Part shown: piece after piece, positions 7,270 to 16,886 of the stretch
Numbering within the stretch: the first letter of the stretch is position 1
How the letters are laid out: the number at the start of each line of letters is the position of its first letter
From: Phaeoceros laevis
Lineage: Eukaryota; Anthocerotophyta; Anthocerotopsida; Notothyladales
Direction of reading: 5' to 3'
Assembly: GCA_049999765.1 (NCBI GenBank)
Contig: JBNGIQ010009118.1
Span: 122,209 to 148,410 of the forward strand
Length of the DNA: 26,202 nucleotides
Notes under the pieces: generated by a model
Seen by the model: only the letters and a program-made list of their open reading frames with translations
Told to the model about the DNA's origin: nothing
Databases searched by the model: none
Program-made: the position numbers and the translations under genes

Positions 7270-9670
7270 TGAGGTATTTGAATTACTGCACATCCTGAGC
7301 TGAGTGCACACGGAAAGGAAAGGATGCTGTACATAGGACGTCCCCTGTACATGTCATCTGGATATTTGTGTGGCATGCGCTAGCTAACTGATTAGTGGGA
7401 AGCTTTTTCATGGCTTCAGATTAGCCAAAACCTGATTCAGTGCATGCTAGACTCCTTCTGAACCGCGAATGCATTTACAATTGCAGCTGCGAGCCTAGGG
7501 TTTTGCTGTTGGCAGGGATCCCAATTTGTGAACCAGTTGCCACAACGGTGGGGCAGGCATTTGCTGTCGTTTATCTTGTATGATCTGGAGAGTGAAGGTA
7601 GTCAATCTGCCGGGTTCTTCTTAAGCATGCATATTCTAACGGGCAGGTAGCTTGAACGTGTCCTGATTTATCTTTTTATAGCATTCCAGTTTGGTGTCCC
7701 GGCAAGGTTGAAAATAGGCTGGAGAATGCCTTAGACACCATAGAAGATTACTAGGAGGATCCAGAAGGTCTTCGGAAAATTATAACATTCCAGTTTGGTG
7801 TACTGGCAAGGTTGAAAATAGTCTGGAGCCCTTCTGAGTTCATCAATTGATTGTCAGAAGAAGCAAAAAGCAGATGATGTTCTTGAAACGTCTTCCAAGT
7901 ATGAGGGAGGAAAGGGACGAGCGTCCTCAACATCTGGTCATGTGAACTCGTTCGTCAAGGAAGCTATGGCACTGACAGAGACAGATCTCACATACAAATC
8001 TTTCTCGGACCCCAGGTCCCCACAGCTTTTCTTTTTTCGGAAGTGAACTCATGGTACTCTGTTATATACCTCTATGCATCGTAACCTGCACAGCACGTGA
8101 ATTGTCTGGATGCAGCAGCATGTGTTACTAATCATCACTAGAGCTAGCTATCTTCGGACTACTTCAGAAGTAGCCTTCCGGACTACTGGATTTGGATGTA
8201 GTACTTGTATATTTGAAGTACATGAGATCTTCTCCACAATGAGTATTGTAGAGCACCAGTGACGGTATGGTATGGGAACACGACTTCTGCTGACATCCCA
8301 TAGGGAATCAATTGGGTGAATGCAACGGTTCATTTTCTTCTCTACTTGCTTTCCATAGCTAGTCTGCTCTCATTGTCCATTGCACTTTGTATCAGATGTG
8401 CTGTCAAAAAGCGATTGATGTGTGGTGAAGCGTAGTAGACGAATGCAGGTGCTTGATGCATTGATAAACGTGCCAAAAACAACGGCCACATCTCTTCCCT
8501 CTGCAGGTATAAGATCAGAACAAGGAGAAACTGCGTAAAGTCAGCATTTAGTGAGAGACGATCCGTGACTATTTTTGCACTGTCGTGACGCAGGCGCTAG
8601 CTGCAGTTTTTGCTTTGCAATCCGTAACTTGATGATCTATTGGGGAGAACCCGAGGTCATTTTTTAACGTTAACCAGAGCTTTGTTCACGAAGGAGATTG
8701 TGTCAAGTCTCCAAGACCAGAACCTGGTGAAGACATCAGCAAAATCTTGAGGCAGATGATTTAGCTTCATTCTGGAGTTGTAAGTTAGTACTACATGTTG
8801 CTCTTCCTGGAGACGACCCTCATACGCAGAATAGATTTGGCCTGCTCGTCAGATGCCTATACAGCAAGACCAGATATGAAGGTTTTTGAAGTTTTGCAGA
8901 CACCTTGCAAAAACGGGTGAAAAACAAAAAAGGCCTAGAACTGTCACTAAAGTTAGCATCTGCACTCCTCGTGTTTTTGGAAATATGTATGGAAACCATG
9001 AATCTGGTGTCCAGAGCAAGTAGGAAACATGCATGCATCAAATGCCTTGCTCAAACGAACAGAAGAACAAGAGACATGCCTGCAACAGGACACTCCAACC
9101 AACTTCCGAGGACCCTCAACCCTGTTGCAAGTAGATCATTCAGCAGGGCAGACGCAAATTGATCAGTTTGCCCTTCATACGCTTCTCCGACACATTTGTG
9201 ATGTAACGTTGCAAGCGGGTAGCCCAGGTGGTTAGGCTGTTGATGCTTTTGACTCCTGTGCTGCTAGAGTGTCCAGGGAAATTAATAAATTATACGTAAA
9301 CGTTTTCGTAAATTTGCGTGTGAGAAAAGAACAAGGCGTATACAGTCGTGTGTGAGTAAAGAACATAACATGTTCGTATAAACGCGTTAGGGAAATGTAA
9401 CTTAGCTCGGAATTGCACAGTTTAATTGAAAACACTTGTGAGCAAGACACTTGTTGTGTGCTCACATCCTCAGTTTACAAGGCATTGTTCTGTCTATTCT
9501 AGACCATTCACTGCCTAAGGATTGATTTCTTTCGTGGGGCAAACGACAGATAAATGCATACGTAGACCACTTCCCTGCATGTATACTCGTCGATTGCAGA
9601 AGGGCAATGTAAACAGGTGAAAGATGGATAGGTGCAAGGCCATATGTTCACATGTCCATGTCATCAGCAT
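7270..9670. other. Long intergenic stretch, no gene recognised
   Basis: Mixed AT-rich sequence with short open frames on both strands (none above 90 codons) and no recognisable domain. It contains one clear direct repeat (7681-7828). A short GTGTGAG-A-AAAGAACA word repeats near 9318 and 9350. No tRNA, rRNA or retroelement core was seen. Confidence 0.5.
7681..7828. repeat. ~44-bp direct repeat, two copies about 102 bp apart
   Basis: CATTCCAGTTTGGTGT, three variable bases, then GGCAAGGTTGAAAATAG with CTGGAG after one more base occurs at about 7682-7724 and 7785-7827. The copies differ at only a few positions. Confidence 0.8.
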
Positions 9671-9679
9671 GACATAAAT

Positions 9680-10316
9680 CTAAGAAATTTCGATGTTCCT
9701 CACTTCAGGTTTCTTCTCCTGCAATTTGGGGACGCTCACTGTGAGCACACCATTCTCCACACTGGCTGACACCTTGTCCAGCTCTACATCCTTTGGCAGA
9801 CGGAACTTGCGCAGGAATTGTCCGTGGGAGCGCTCCACGTGATGCCACTTATCCGTCTTCTTCACCTCCTCTTTGCTGCGCTCCCCGCTGATCTTGAGCA
9901 CATTCCCATCCTCAATGTCCACCTTTATTTCGTCCTTTCTCAGACCTACATTACAAAAAAGACACTTTTAGGTCAAGATAGCCGCATGCACCGTTCTTTC
10001 CTTCCAGGTTCTGTAAGGCATTGAACAAATCCTCTATGACTAGGCAGGGTGCAGATTTCTACTACTAATGTTCAGAGGAGCAGAAACTTTAGAAGGAATA
10101 CATACCAGGCAGCTCGGCTTTGAAGACATGAGAATCGACTGTTTCCAGCCAATCGACCCTTGTGCTGGCAATGGCAGATGCATCCCTTGCCAGGGACCGT
10201 GAAGGAGTCCTTTCCGCCAACGCGAAGCTCTCGAAGGGGTCCCAGAACAGGTCAAGGCTGGGAGGGTCCCACAAGCTGTCGGTAGCAGAGCGGCCGAAGA
10301 AAGGAGCCAGGGCCAT
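9680..10316 (-). CDS. HSP20: Small heat-shock protein HSP20, class I-like (copy 1, minus strand)
   Basis: Two exons on the minus strand: 10316-10106 ([13 protein letters not shown]) and 9945-9680, with a 160-bp intron (donor GTATGT, acceptor TGTAG). A Gly codon is split in ELPG-LRKDE. The product is 158 aa, the usual size for cytosolic sHSPs. The N-terminal arm contains LFWDPFESF. The alpha-crystallin domain runs from about residue 54 ([18 protein letters not shown]) through [17 protein letters not shown] and GVLTVSVPK. The C-terminal IEI is the I-x-I/V anchor of sHSP oligomers. Family role: ATP-independent holdase that binds unfolding proteins under heat. It lies head to head with copy 2 (11012-11684), sharing a ~695-bp promoter with heat-shock-element-like sites. 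The in-frame ATG at 10325 is a less family-like start. Angiosperm class I genes usually lack introns, so the intron is notable. Confidence 0.92.
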
Positions 10317-10541
10317 CTCAAGCAACTATAGTTTGAAGAGAGTGGAAAGCAATCCAAGTTCGCAGAAGACCACAAGATGGCAGTGACACGAGAAATCAAA
10401 GACTCTGGAAGGTGCTCACCAACAGAATGATAGCAAAATGCAGATGTTCGGCGCGCTGAAACATTCAGTGCGCAAGTTGTAGACCCCACGCCTTAATGAA
10501 CACGGCTGCGAATGATCCAGAGCCTTCTCGCGAGCGCAGCA

Positions 10542-10578
10542 TTCGGGACTGTTCGGGCTGCCTCTAGAACTTCTAGAA
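10542..10578. promoter_or_regulatory. Heat-shock-element-like cluster, left
   Basis: TTC at 10571-10573 and GAA at 10576-10578 form the canonical nTTCnnGAAn (CTTCTAGAAG). GAA at 10567-10569 and TTC at 10552 and 10542 lie at roughly 5- and 10-bp phase. This fits a multi-unit heat-shock factor site serving the minus-strand HSP20 gene. Confidence 0.65.
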
Positions 10579-10750
10579 GCTGCACCCTTGCTTCCGGCCG
10601 TTACCAGAATTTTCAGCTGACCCGGGTTTCGCCTCAGCAGGCGAAATCCTGTACCCTTCTGTCGATAGCACGACAGGGTTTTGCAGCTGTGGCGAAACCT
10701 TGATCAGCTGGTAACGGGTAACGGGGTAACGGCTGGGAGCAAGGGAGCAG

Positions 10751-10813
10751 CTTCTAGAAGCAGTGGAAGAGTCCCGATGGTGCCGACATCTGCGAGAACG
10801 CTCTCGAACATTC
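10751..10813. promoter_or_regulatory. Heat-shock-element-like sites, right
   Basis: CTTCTAGAAG at 10751-10760 is a canonical nTTCnnGAAn. GAA at 10806-10808 with TTC at 10811-10813 gives nGAAnnTTCn, and another GAA sits 10 bp before it at 10796. They lie about 200-260 bp upstream of the plus-strand HSP20 start. Confidence 0.65.
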
Positions 10814-11011
10814 ACAATTGCGTTCTTAATGCGGGGGGATCTGCAATGTTGGCACCCATAGCGTTAATTACCTCTTCAAACTCTATCTTGACCCCGTCTT
10901 TCTGGTGACAATCCTCAGCAGAGCCGTATTGCACACTCATTTCCTGTAGCATCTTCCACTCTTCTGCAATCTTTGATTTCTTTCCACGCATTTTAAATAC
11001 TGGTGGTTAAG

Positions 11012-11684
11012 ATGGCCTTGGCTCCTTTCTACCGCCGCTCTGGTCCCGACAGCTTGTGGGACCGTTCCAACCTGGACCTGTTTTGGGATCCCTTTGAGAG
11101 CTACGCGTTGGCGGAAAAGTCTCCTGCGCGGTCTCTGGCTAGGGATGCATCTGCCGTTGCCAGCACCAAGGTCGATTGGCTGGAAACAGCGGAGTCTCAT
11201 GTCTTCAGAGCCGAGTTGCCAGGTATACATGCGTAAATGCACCCCTTTCATTTTCTTGAAGATTTCCGAAAGTTGGAGCCCTCTTTCTTTGATGTCCCCT
11301 CCGCTTGCGTCCAGAATTCAGCACCCTGGTATCTTTTATTGGCTACCTGCCTCATGAATCTGCACCATCTTAACCAGACTTAAGCTTGTTCTTCTCTGGA
11401 TTTGTACAACAGGTCTGAGGAAGGACGAAATAAAGGTGGATATTGAGGATGGAAACGTGCTGAAGATTAGCGGAGAGCGCAGCAAAGAAGAGGTGAAGAA
11501 GACAGATAAGTGGCATCACGTGGAGCGTTCCCACGGACAGTTCTTGCGGAAGTTCCGTCTGCCAAAGGACGTAGAGCTGGACAAGGTGTCAGCCAGTGTG
11601 GAAAATGGAGTACTTACTGTGAGCGTCCCCAAGGTGCAGGAAAAGAAGCCTCCAGTCAAGAGCATCGACGTTGCCTGGACCTAG
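11012..11684 (+). CDS. HSP20: Small heat-shock protein HSP20, class I-like (copy 2, plus strand)
   Basis: Exon 1 is 11012-11222 ([10 protein letters not shown]) and exon 2 is 11413-11684, separated by a 190-bp intron (GTATAC...ACAG) at exactly the same split Gly codon as copy 1. The product is 160 aa. The alpha-crystallin domain matches copy 1 without a change from [11 protein letters not shown] through TVSVPK, about 70 residues, although the DNA differs at many third positions: a sign of purifying selection. The two proteins differ mainly in the N-terminal arm and the tail, here KSIDVAWT, which keeps an I-x-V anchor. The role is the same as copy 1: cytosolic holdase chaperone. ATG at 11003 would add only three residues (MVK); 11012 aligns with copy 1. 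Confidence 0.92.
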
Positions 11685-11699
11685 TCATGGATAGGGATC

Positions 11700-13076
11700 C
11701 AGCCATCTTTACTCGGCGGCCAAAGTTCCCTGGGCAATTACATTTCGAATCGAGAGGAGTAGGATTAGGGAGTAGTAGCCAGGCAATGACAATGCTAAAC
11801 ATTGGGGTGATCTTTGCCTGCATGGAGACAATCACCTGCGGACTATGTGATGCAGTTCCTATTGGTGATTTGTAATTACCAATTTTTAAAGCGAAGTGAC
11901 TCGGTCGGATGACTAAAGTCATTCCTAACGCCTCTAAACTTTCTCACTATTTCACACTCATGCGAATCCAATTACTGTGCCCAAAGTGTGTAGTCGTAAG
12001 GCAATGAAATACTTGGTTTGGAAGTACCTAGTGTTAAGCTGATCTTCAACAGTGATTTCGATCGTCCAAAGAGCAATCGGAGCACGAGATTTTGTAATCA
12101 TTTTGCCCATTCGTTCTAGGCCAAGCAACCACACGCTGTCGTCATGACACTTTGGACAGAAGACCGGGGAGGTCCACCTAATCCGTTTCGCTTTGATTAG
12201 CTTCCGTTTTCCCGGTTTTGTTTTGTCTTAGTCTGTGCAAAGGTATAACAAATGCCTGTCCGCCATCCATGTAAAATGATTAAAATCTCTGGTATGTGAA
12301 AGCTGCGGGGCGGGTTGCTTAAAATACCCAACTCCTCCATTGAATTCGACAAAACTACGCAAGTACCCCGTCAACCACTTGAAATACACTTATTCTTCTA
12401 CGCTTCCATTGAATTCTCTGGTATGTGAATTTTGTGGGGGTGGGTTGGGATTCGGATGCAGGAGTCGACAATTAAGCTGAAAATAAAATACCCAACTCCT
12501 CCATTGAATTTGACAAAACTGTATTACAGGGTGGGTCCCGAATCAGCTTTCTTTGAATTAACATCGGTCCCTCTAAAACTTCATCCTTGCGGAGAACTAT
12601 ATCCTTTCTCCCACAACAGAACTGTATAAGTGTACAAAAAATTTCAGGAGTTCCTCCTATATGCTTGTACACTAACACAAGTATAAACATGATAGAAGAA
12701 CCCAAAAGAGAAGTATTGCTCTTTGATTCTCCTAATCAACAACAGGACAGGGGTGAGAGCCAAGCGCCATCCATAACCCTGGACGCCGCAAGATGGAAGG
12801 CCTGCTTAGAAACCATGTACATCTAACCGAGTTTCCCCACCCTTATCACGTAAGACACGACTTCAACGGCTCCCCTTTCTCCTGGATGGAGAGAGTGACT
12901 TCAATAACACATGGCACTAGTGTCTGCTCCGGCCAGCCAGTGGTTGCAGGTGGCCAATTGGAAAGACAGTCTGAACAAAAAATGGAATGGAATTTCTAGG
13001 CCACCACGCAGAGGCCCTGAAAGGCGGAACAAGACATAGTACAATGCTGCAGATGGTCAGCAAAGACATATGATCA
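11700..13076. other. Intergenic, no gene recognised; contains a diverged duplication
   Basis: CTCTGGTATGTGAA ... GGGTTG ... AAAATACCCAACTCCTCCATTGAATT-GACAAAACT occurs at about 12288-12356 and again at about 12416-12523, with extra bases in the second copy. Otherwise AT-rich sequence with no coding signal or RNA gene. Confidence 0.55.
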
Positions 13077-13800
13077 TCAGTCAAGGTCTAGGATTCCTAA
13101 ATTGGAGACAATTATCTTCAGTTGGTCTACAAAGTTGGATCCGGTTGCGTATTCCGTCAAGAGGCCCACTGCAATTCCAAACATGGTCCATCTGCAATAG
13201 TGCAACAGCCCCCACTTGCGTCAGCCTATGACAGAGCAGAGCCAGAGGTATGCGCATTGTCTGCTGGAGCATACCAACCACAACAATGGGCTTCTCAAGC
13301 ACACCACTATCAAAAACTGCACCCTGCATTGTATCCCACCTGCCATTCGAGATCTCGTTCTTCCTAGTCCAGCCTAGGATCCGCCCCTTCGCAGTCTGCT
13401 CCTCGAATTTCCTGTCTAGAAAGTACTCCTGCAGCTCCTTGGCCTTTTGCCTTTGAAACTCGATGGTGACGCCGGAAGTAGAGGCAGAAGAGACAGGAGG
13501 GGCAGGAGGCGAGGAGGTGGAAGGAGTAATGGCCGGTGCGGCGGAGCTGGAAGGCGGAGGCGGGGCAGCCGGCGTGGGGGGGACGGGCGGGGGTGGAGAC
13601 AAGGGAGGAGCTACTGGCCTGCGCAACCCCTGCCCGTCCGCCTTGGAGCTTCTGACCACCAAGCACCGCTGCGGCCGCTGCACACCACCAGCTTCCGCCA
13701 CCTTCAATCTGGCGGCATGGAAGGAAGGCACGCCCGAGTCCGAGGAGAGCGGGGCAAGCTTAGCAAGCACCAGGCTCCTGGTGACAGTAGCTGCCGCCAT
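13077..13800 (-). CDS. OHP2: One-helix protein 2 (OHP2), chloroplast LHC-superfamily protein
   Basis: Exon 1 is 13800-13340 and exon 2 is 13191-13077, with a 148-bp intron (GTGGGA...TTGCAG) splitting the Arg codon of the chlorophyll-binding motif. The product is 191 aa. Residues 1 to about 55 form an Ala/Ser/Arg-rich transit peptide. A Pro-rich linker follows (PPLSPPPPVPPTP...), then FQRQKAKELQEYF. The single LHC helix is KNEISNGR joined to WTMFGIAVGLLTEYATG, where Glu and Arg are the conserved chlorophyll-ligating pair. The end, SNLGILDLD, matches OHP2 proteins. Family role: OHP1-OHP2-HCF244 complex in the thylakoid, which stabilises new D1 during photosystem II reaction-centre assembly. ATG at 13833 is in frame, but the MAAATVTRS start is more typical. 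Reading exon 1 through the intron gives a false 250-residue protein that lacks the helix. Confidence 0.92.
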
Positions 13801-14819
13801 AGCTGGTGAGCCCGTTGTACAGCTCGGATGCAAGGAGGAGAGAAGCAGGATCGCAGGGAAGTGCAGAATCCTGGTTGATCAGGCTGCCAGGATCGATTTG
13901 CCAGAACCGTGGGGTTCCGAGGTTTGCTCGTTCACTCGAAAGTCGGGATAGAGATGGAGTGGCGTACAGAGAGACATCGGGCCTCGCTAGCCAAGCCGGT
14001 TCGTCAAAAAGGAACTTGAGATTTGTCGCCAGGTCATCGTTGTAAATCCAAATCCCCGCGTACGTATTGAACGCATATTCCATCCGAAGTAATGTCATAT
14101 GGCGAACGCCATGTTTCTCACTTTCGGAGCTAGCGATTCCAGAGATGAGAAGCACAGGTTGGTTCCACGACTGCTATACATGTACGAGCAAATCAGATTG
14201 CCGAGAAGCTTGAAAGATAGACCACCCATGTCATCCACTGGCATGGCCACCCTTCGACACCGGACCATCCACTTTGTTGTCTGAAGGTGTGGAGATGGAG
14301 GGCGGGTGTGAGCAGTTCCAACAAACACCGAAAGGAAACCGGAAGCCTTGCACAGTTCGAAGCTAGATTCTAAACTGCATCGTCGATTCAGCACACACCG
14401 ACTACGAAATTCTGAAGGATGGTGGCCCAGTTGCCGAAGGCAACCATCATGTTCAACTGATACTCTGGTTCCACCAACCGTAGTCTAGCATCCTTAGAGT
14501 GCTCCTGCATTGGGCAAACACGCAATTGTGAGGCGTCAAACAAAATAGGAAGTTCCACTGGATGTTTGTACTTCTTGCACTACAGGCTGCTTCGGTTCTC
14601 CAGTACCTCATGACAGAAAGACTGGTGCGGAAATTGGGAGCAAGATCATGCTTGAGAGTAGGTACGTGCTGGAGTTCCGGACTCTCAAATGTGCCGAAGG
14701 CTAGCACAGAAGTCATCACATGGACTTGATGCTTTGAATGATATCCCCGCTTGGCTCGCCTGCTGTCCATCTGACGTTGCTGGAGTTGTCCCAAGCTTCA
14801 GTCCGTACCATTTTCTATT
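13801..14819. other. Intergenic between OHP2 and the PPR5-like gene
   Basis: About 1 kb with only short open frames and no recognised domain. It should contain the OHP2 promoter and the 3' UTR of the PPR5-like gene, since both are on the minus strand. No clear TATA box or repeat was identified. Confidence 0.45.
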
Positions 14820-16571
14820 CTAAACCCGCCTTTGTCTTCTGGACTTACCAATCCCTACCGTCGCGTCCCCCCTATCTGTTGCAGTTGTTCTGGCTCCATG
14901 ATCTTGTTCTCCAGCTGGCCTGCTTTTCTCTTTTTCATATGTGTCAAGAATGTCCAGCAATACACCCCGATCAAAACAAACACCAGCCTTTGCCATCTTG
15001 GACAGCAGACGATCTATGTCTGCCTTGCGGCCTTCAAGCGCATATGCTTTCAAAACCACATTGTACAATGTTGCCTCTGATATGAAACCAGAAAGAAAGG
15101 TATCCGCTAGAACATCTTCAGCCCAATCAAACAACCTGTTTTCACATAGCACCTCCAGGATGAACTTGCAGGTTGCATATGAGGGTTCAAGTTGTGCCAC
15201 CTTCATTGCTTGCACACATTCCCACATGCTGTCAAAACCTCCAGCTTTCCCATAAGCCACTACCATGATCTCAAAGGTGATAGCGGATGGGACATGGCCA
15301 GCATCAATCAACCTCTCAGCAACATTTTCCATCTTCTCCAGGAAGCCAACCTGTCCATAAGCATGGATCAGGGAGTTGAATGTCTTCACTTCTGCTGGAG
15401 TCTTTTTGGACTTGATCATTCGCTGCAACAGATTTTCTGCCTTTTCGAACTGACCAGCCTTGCCATAAGCATTTATCATAGAATTCAACGTTACTGAATC
15501 GGGCTTGCACATCATGTCCGTCATTTTGCTATAAATCTCTTCCATCTTCTCTATGTGACCTGATTTCCCATAAGCACCGATAATTACATTGAATGTGTAC
15601 AAGTCTGGGCCCAGCTCCGCCTCTTGTAGCTCTTCAAATAGAGAGTTGACCCTGTTGAAATCCCCCACATCGGCAAAGGCCTTGAGGAGAGTGTTGTAAG
15701 TTACAATGCTTGGCTGAGAGTACTTCTGCTTCTTTTCCTTCATCTCCTCAAGCAGGCTCCAAGCCTTCTCCCTGGTTCCAGGAACGTCCGTCATAGCCAC
15801 CTGGTGCAGATCACCAACTTTCGGCACCTCAGATGGGCAAACAGCATTCGCATGGCAAGAATCACACTGACAGTCCCTATTGCAAAAATTCTACCTGAGC
15901 AGCAATGACGGCATTGTACATGGAGGTATTTGGACGAAGACCCTTCCGCTTCATTTCTGCAAAGAGCCACATTGCAAGCCTGAGCTGTCTCTCCTTCCCC
16001 ATAATGGAGATCATTTTCGAGTAGTACCCATTATCCGGCTTGTACCACTTTTGCAGCTGCATCCATCTGAAAATCTACGACCAATTCATCCAACCAGTGA
16101 AGAGAACACTATACAGCCTGAACGCCTCGGGTCCTGGACAAGGAGTTAAACACACGAAAGAACAGGACAAGAATGTTCCCCTACCTCCAGGGCAAGGAGC
16201 CACCGGCGACCCCTCCCAACGCCTTCTAACACCAGGAACCAGTCATTCGGGTTTAGAAAGGCGCCATTTCTCTGTAGCACCTCCTGCACGTTTGCACCTT
16301 CATGCTGCAATGCCTCGATCAACCGCTTCACCGCTTCCTCCGGGGCCTCCGGCTTTCTGTTCTTCCACAGCTTCTGCCTAGCTGCCCTCACCGTGCACCG
16401 TCTGAACCTTGTTTGAGAGTGTGGGAAAACAGGAGGCCATGTCGAAAGTTTCAAGGGCAGACCCCACAGGCTAGAGCTCAGCCCAAGGAAACCAGGTTCA
16501 GCCCGAAGACAGCAAATACTGCTACGCTCCGCAAGGAGCAGCTGCGCAGGAGCAGAGCCGCGGACGGCCAT
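14820..16571 (-). CDS. PPR5: P-class PPR protein, PPR5/EMB2453-like (chloroplast trnG splicing factor)
   Basis: Three exons on the minus strand: 16571-16185, 16074-15895 and 15800-14820, with introns of 110 and 94 bp. All junctions are phase 0, giving 515 aa. Junctions read ALE-IFRWMQLQKWYKPDNGYYS and YNAVIAAQ-VAMTDVPGTREKAW, keeping the spacing of plant PPR5 (Arabidopsis At4g39620). The N-terminal ~65 residues are Arg/Ser/Leu-rich, a likely transit peptide. P-type repeats then follow (NTSMYNAVIAA, PSIVTYNTLLKAFADVGDF, PDLYTFNVIIGAYGKSGHI, PDSVTLNSMINAYGKAGQF, VKTFNSLIHAYGQVGF and more). Family knowledge: maize PPR5 protects and aids splicing of the plastid trnG-UCC precursor. The C-terminus after ILDTYEKEKS is low-complexity and basic. 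Orthology is inferred from remembered sequence similarity; the PPR class call is certain. The gene is divergent from the FGGY kinase, 315 bp away. Confidence 0.85.
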
Positions 16572-16886
16572 GCCACGAGACTCTTGCGCGCATTGAGCCC
16601 GACCTGCTCACAAATTCCTCACAGCTGCAAATTGTTCAGAAATCAAGAGAACAACCTAATGATAGTAATGAAGGTAGCTCACACTGTCACGCAGTGTTCC
16701 AGTCAGTTCGCTGCTTCATCCACTGAACTTGCCTAATGAAGCATTGAAGCACTTCGATAGCAGGGAAAGGAAGAATTAGTGCAGCTCATTTCACCGCGCA
16801 TTACTTCCGCTGATTTTGCCCGACACTTGTCCCGCCTGTCTTGTGAACCGGCGGAGAGGCTGCTCTTGATTCAGAGCAACTCGAGC
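16572..16886. promoter_or_regulatory. Divergent intergenic region, PPR5-like / FGGY kinase
   Basis: Only 315 bp separate the two divergent start codons, so this span must include both 5' UTRs and core promoters. No convincing TATA box is seen. The extent is inferred from gene positions alone. Confidence 0.45.

Larger units (their letters stand above)
10317..11011. promoter_or_regulatory. Shared bidirectional HSP20 promoter, itself an inverted repeat
   Basis: The 695 bp between the two start codons is roughly mirror-symmetric around 10660. AGCTTCTAGAAGC-type sites lie at 10571 and 10752. CTTGCTTCC...CCGTTACC (about 10588-10605) mirrors GGTAACGG...GGGAGCAAGG (about 10724-10744). TTTCGCC (about 10633) mirrors GGCGAAA (about 10693). 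Each half therefore carries an equivalent promoter. Heat induction is inferred from the sites listed separately. Confidence 0.75.

Noticed and set aside
13081-13833. Single-exon 250-aa reading of the OHP2 locus
   Set aside because: After NGRW it reads into the intron and loses the LHC helix; the spliced model restores the conserved C-terminus.
13447-13951. Gly/Arg-rich plus-strand open frames of 120-162 codons
   Set aside because: They are antisense to the Pro-rich linker and transit peptide of OHP2; the GC-rich composition explains the lack of stops.
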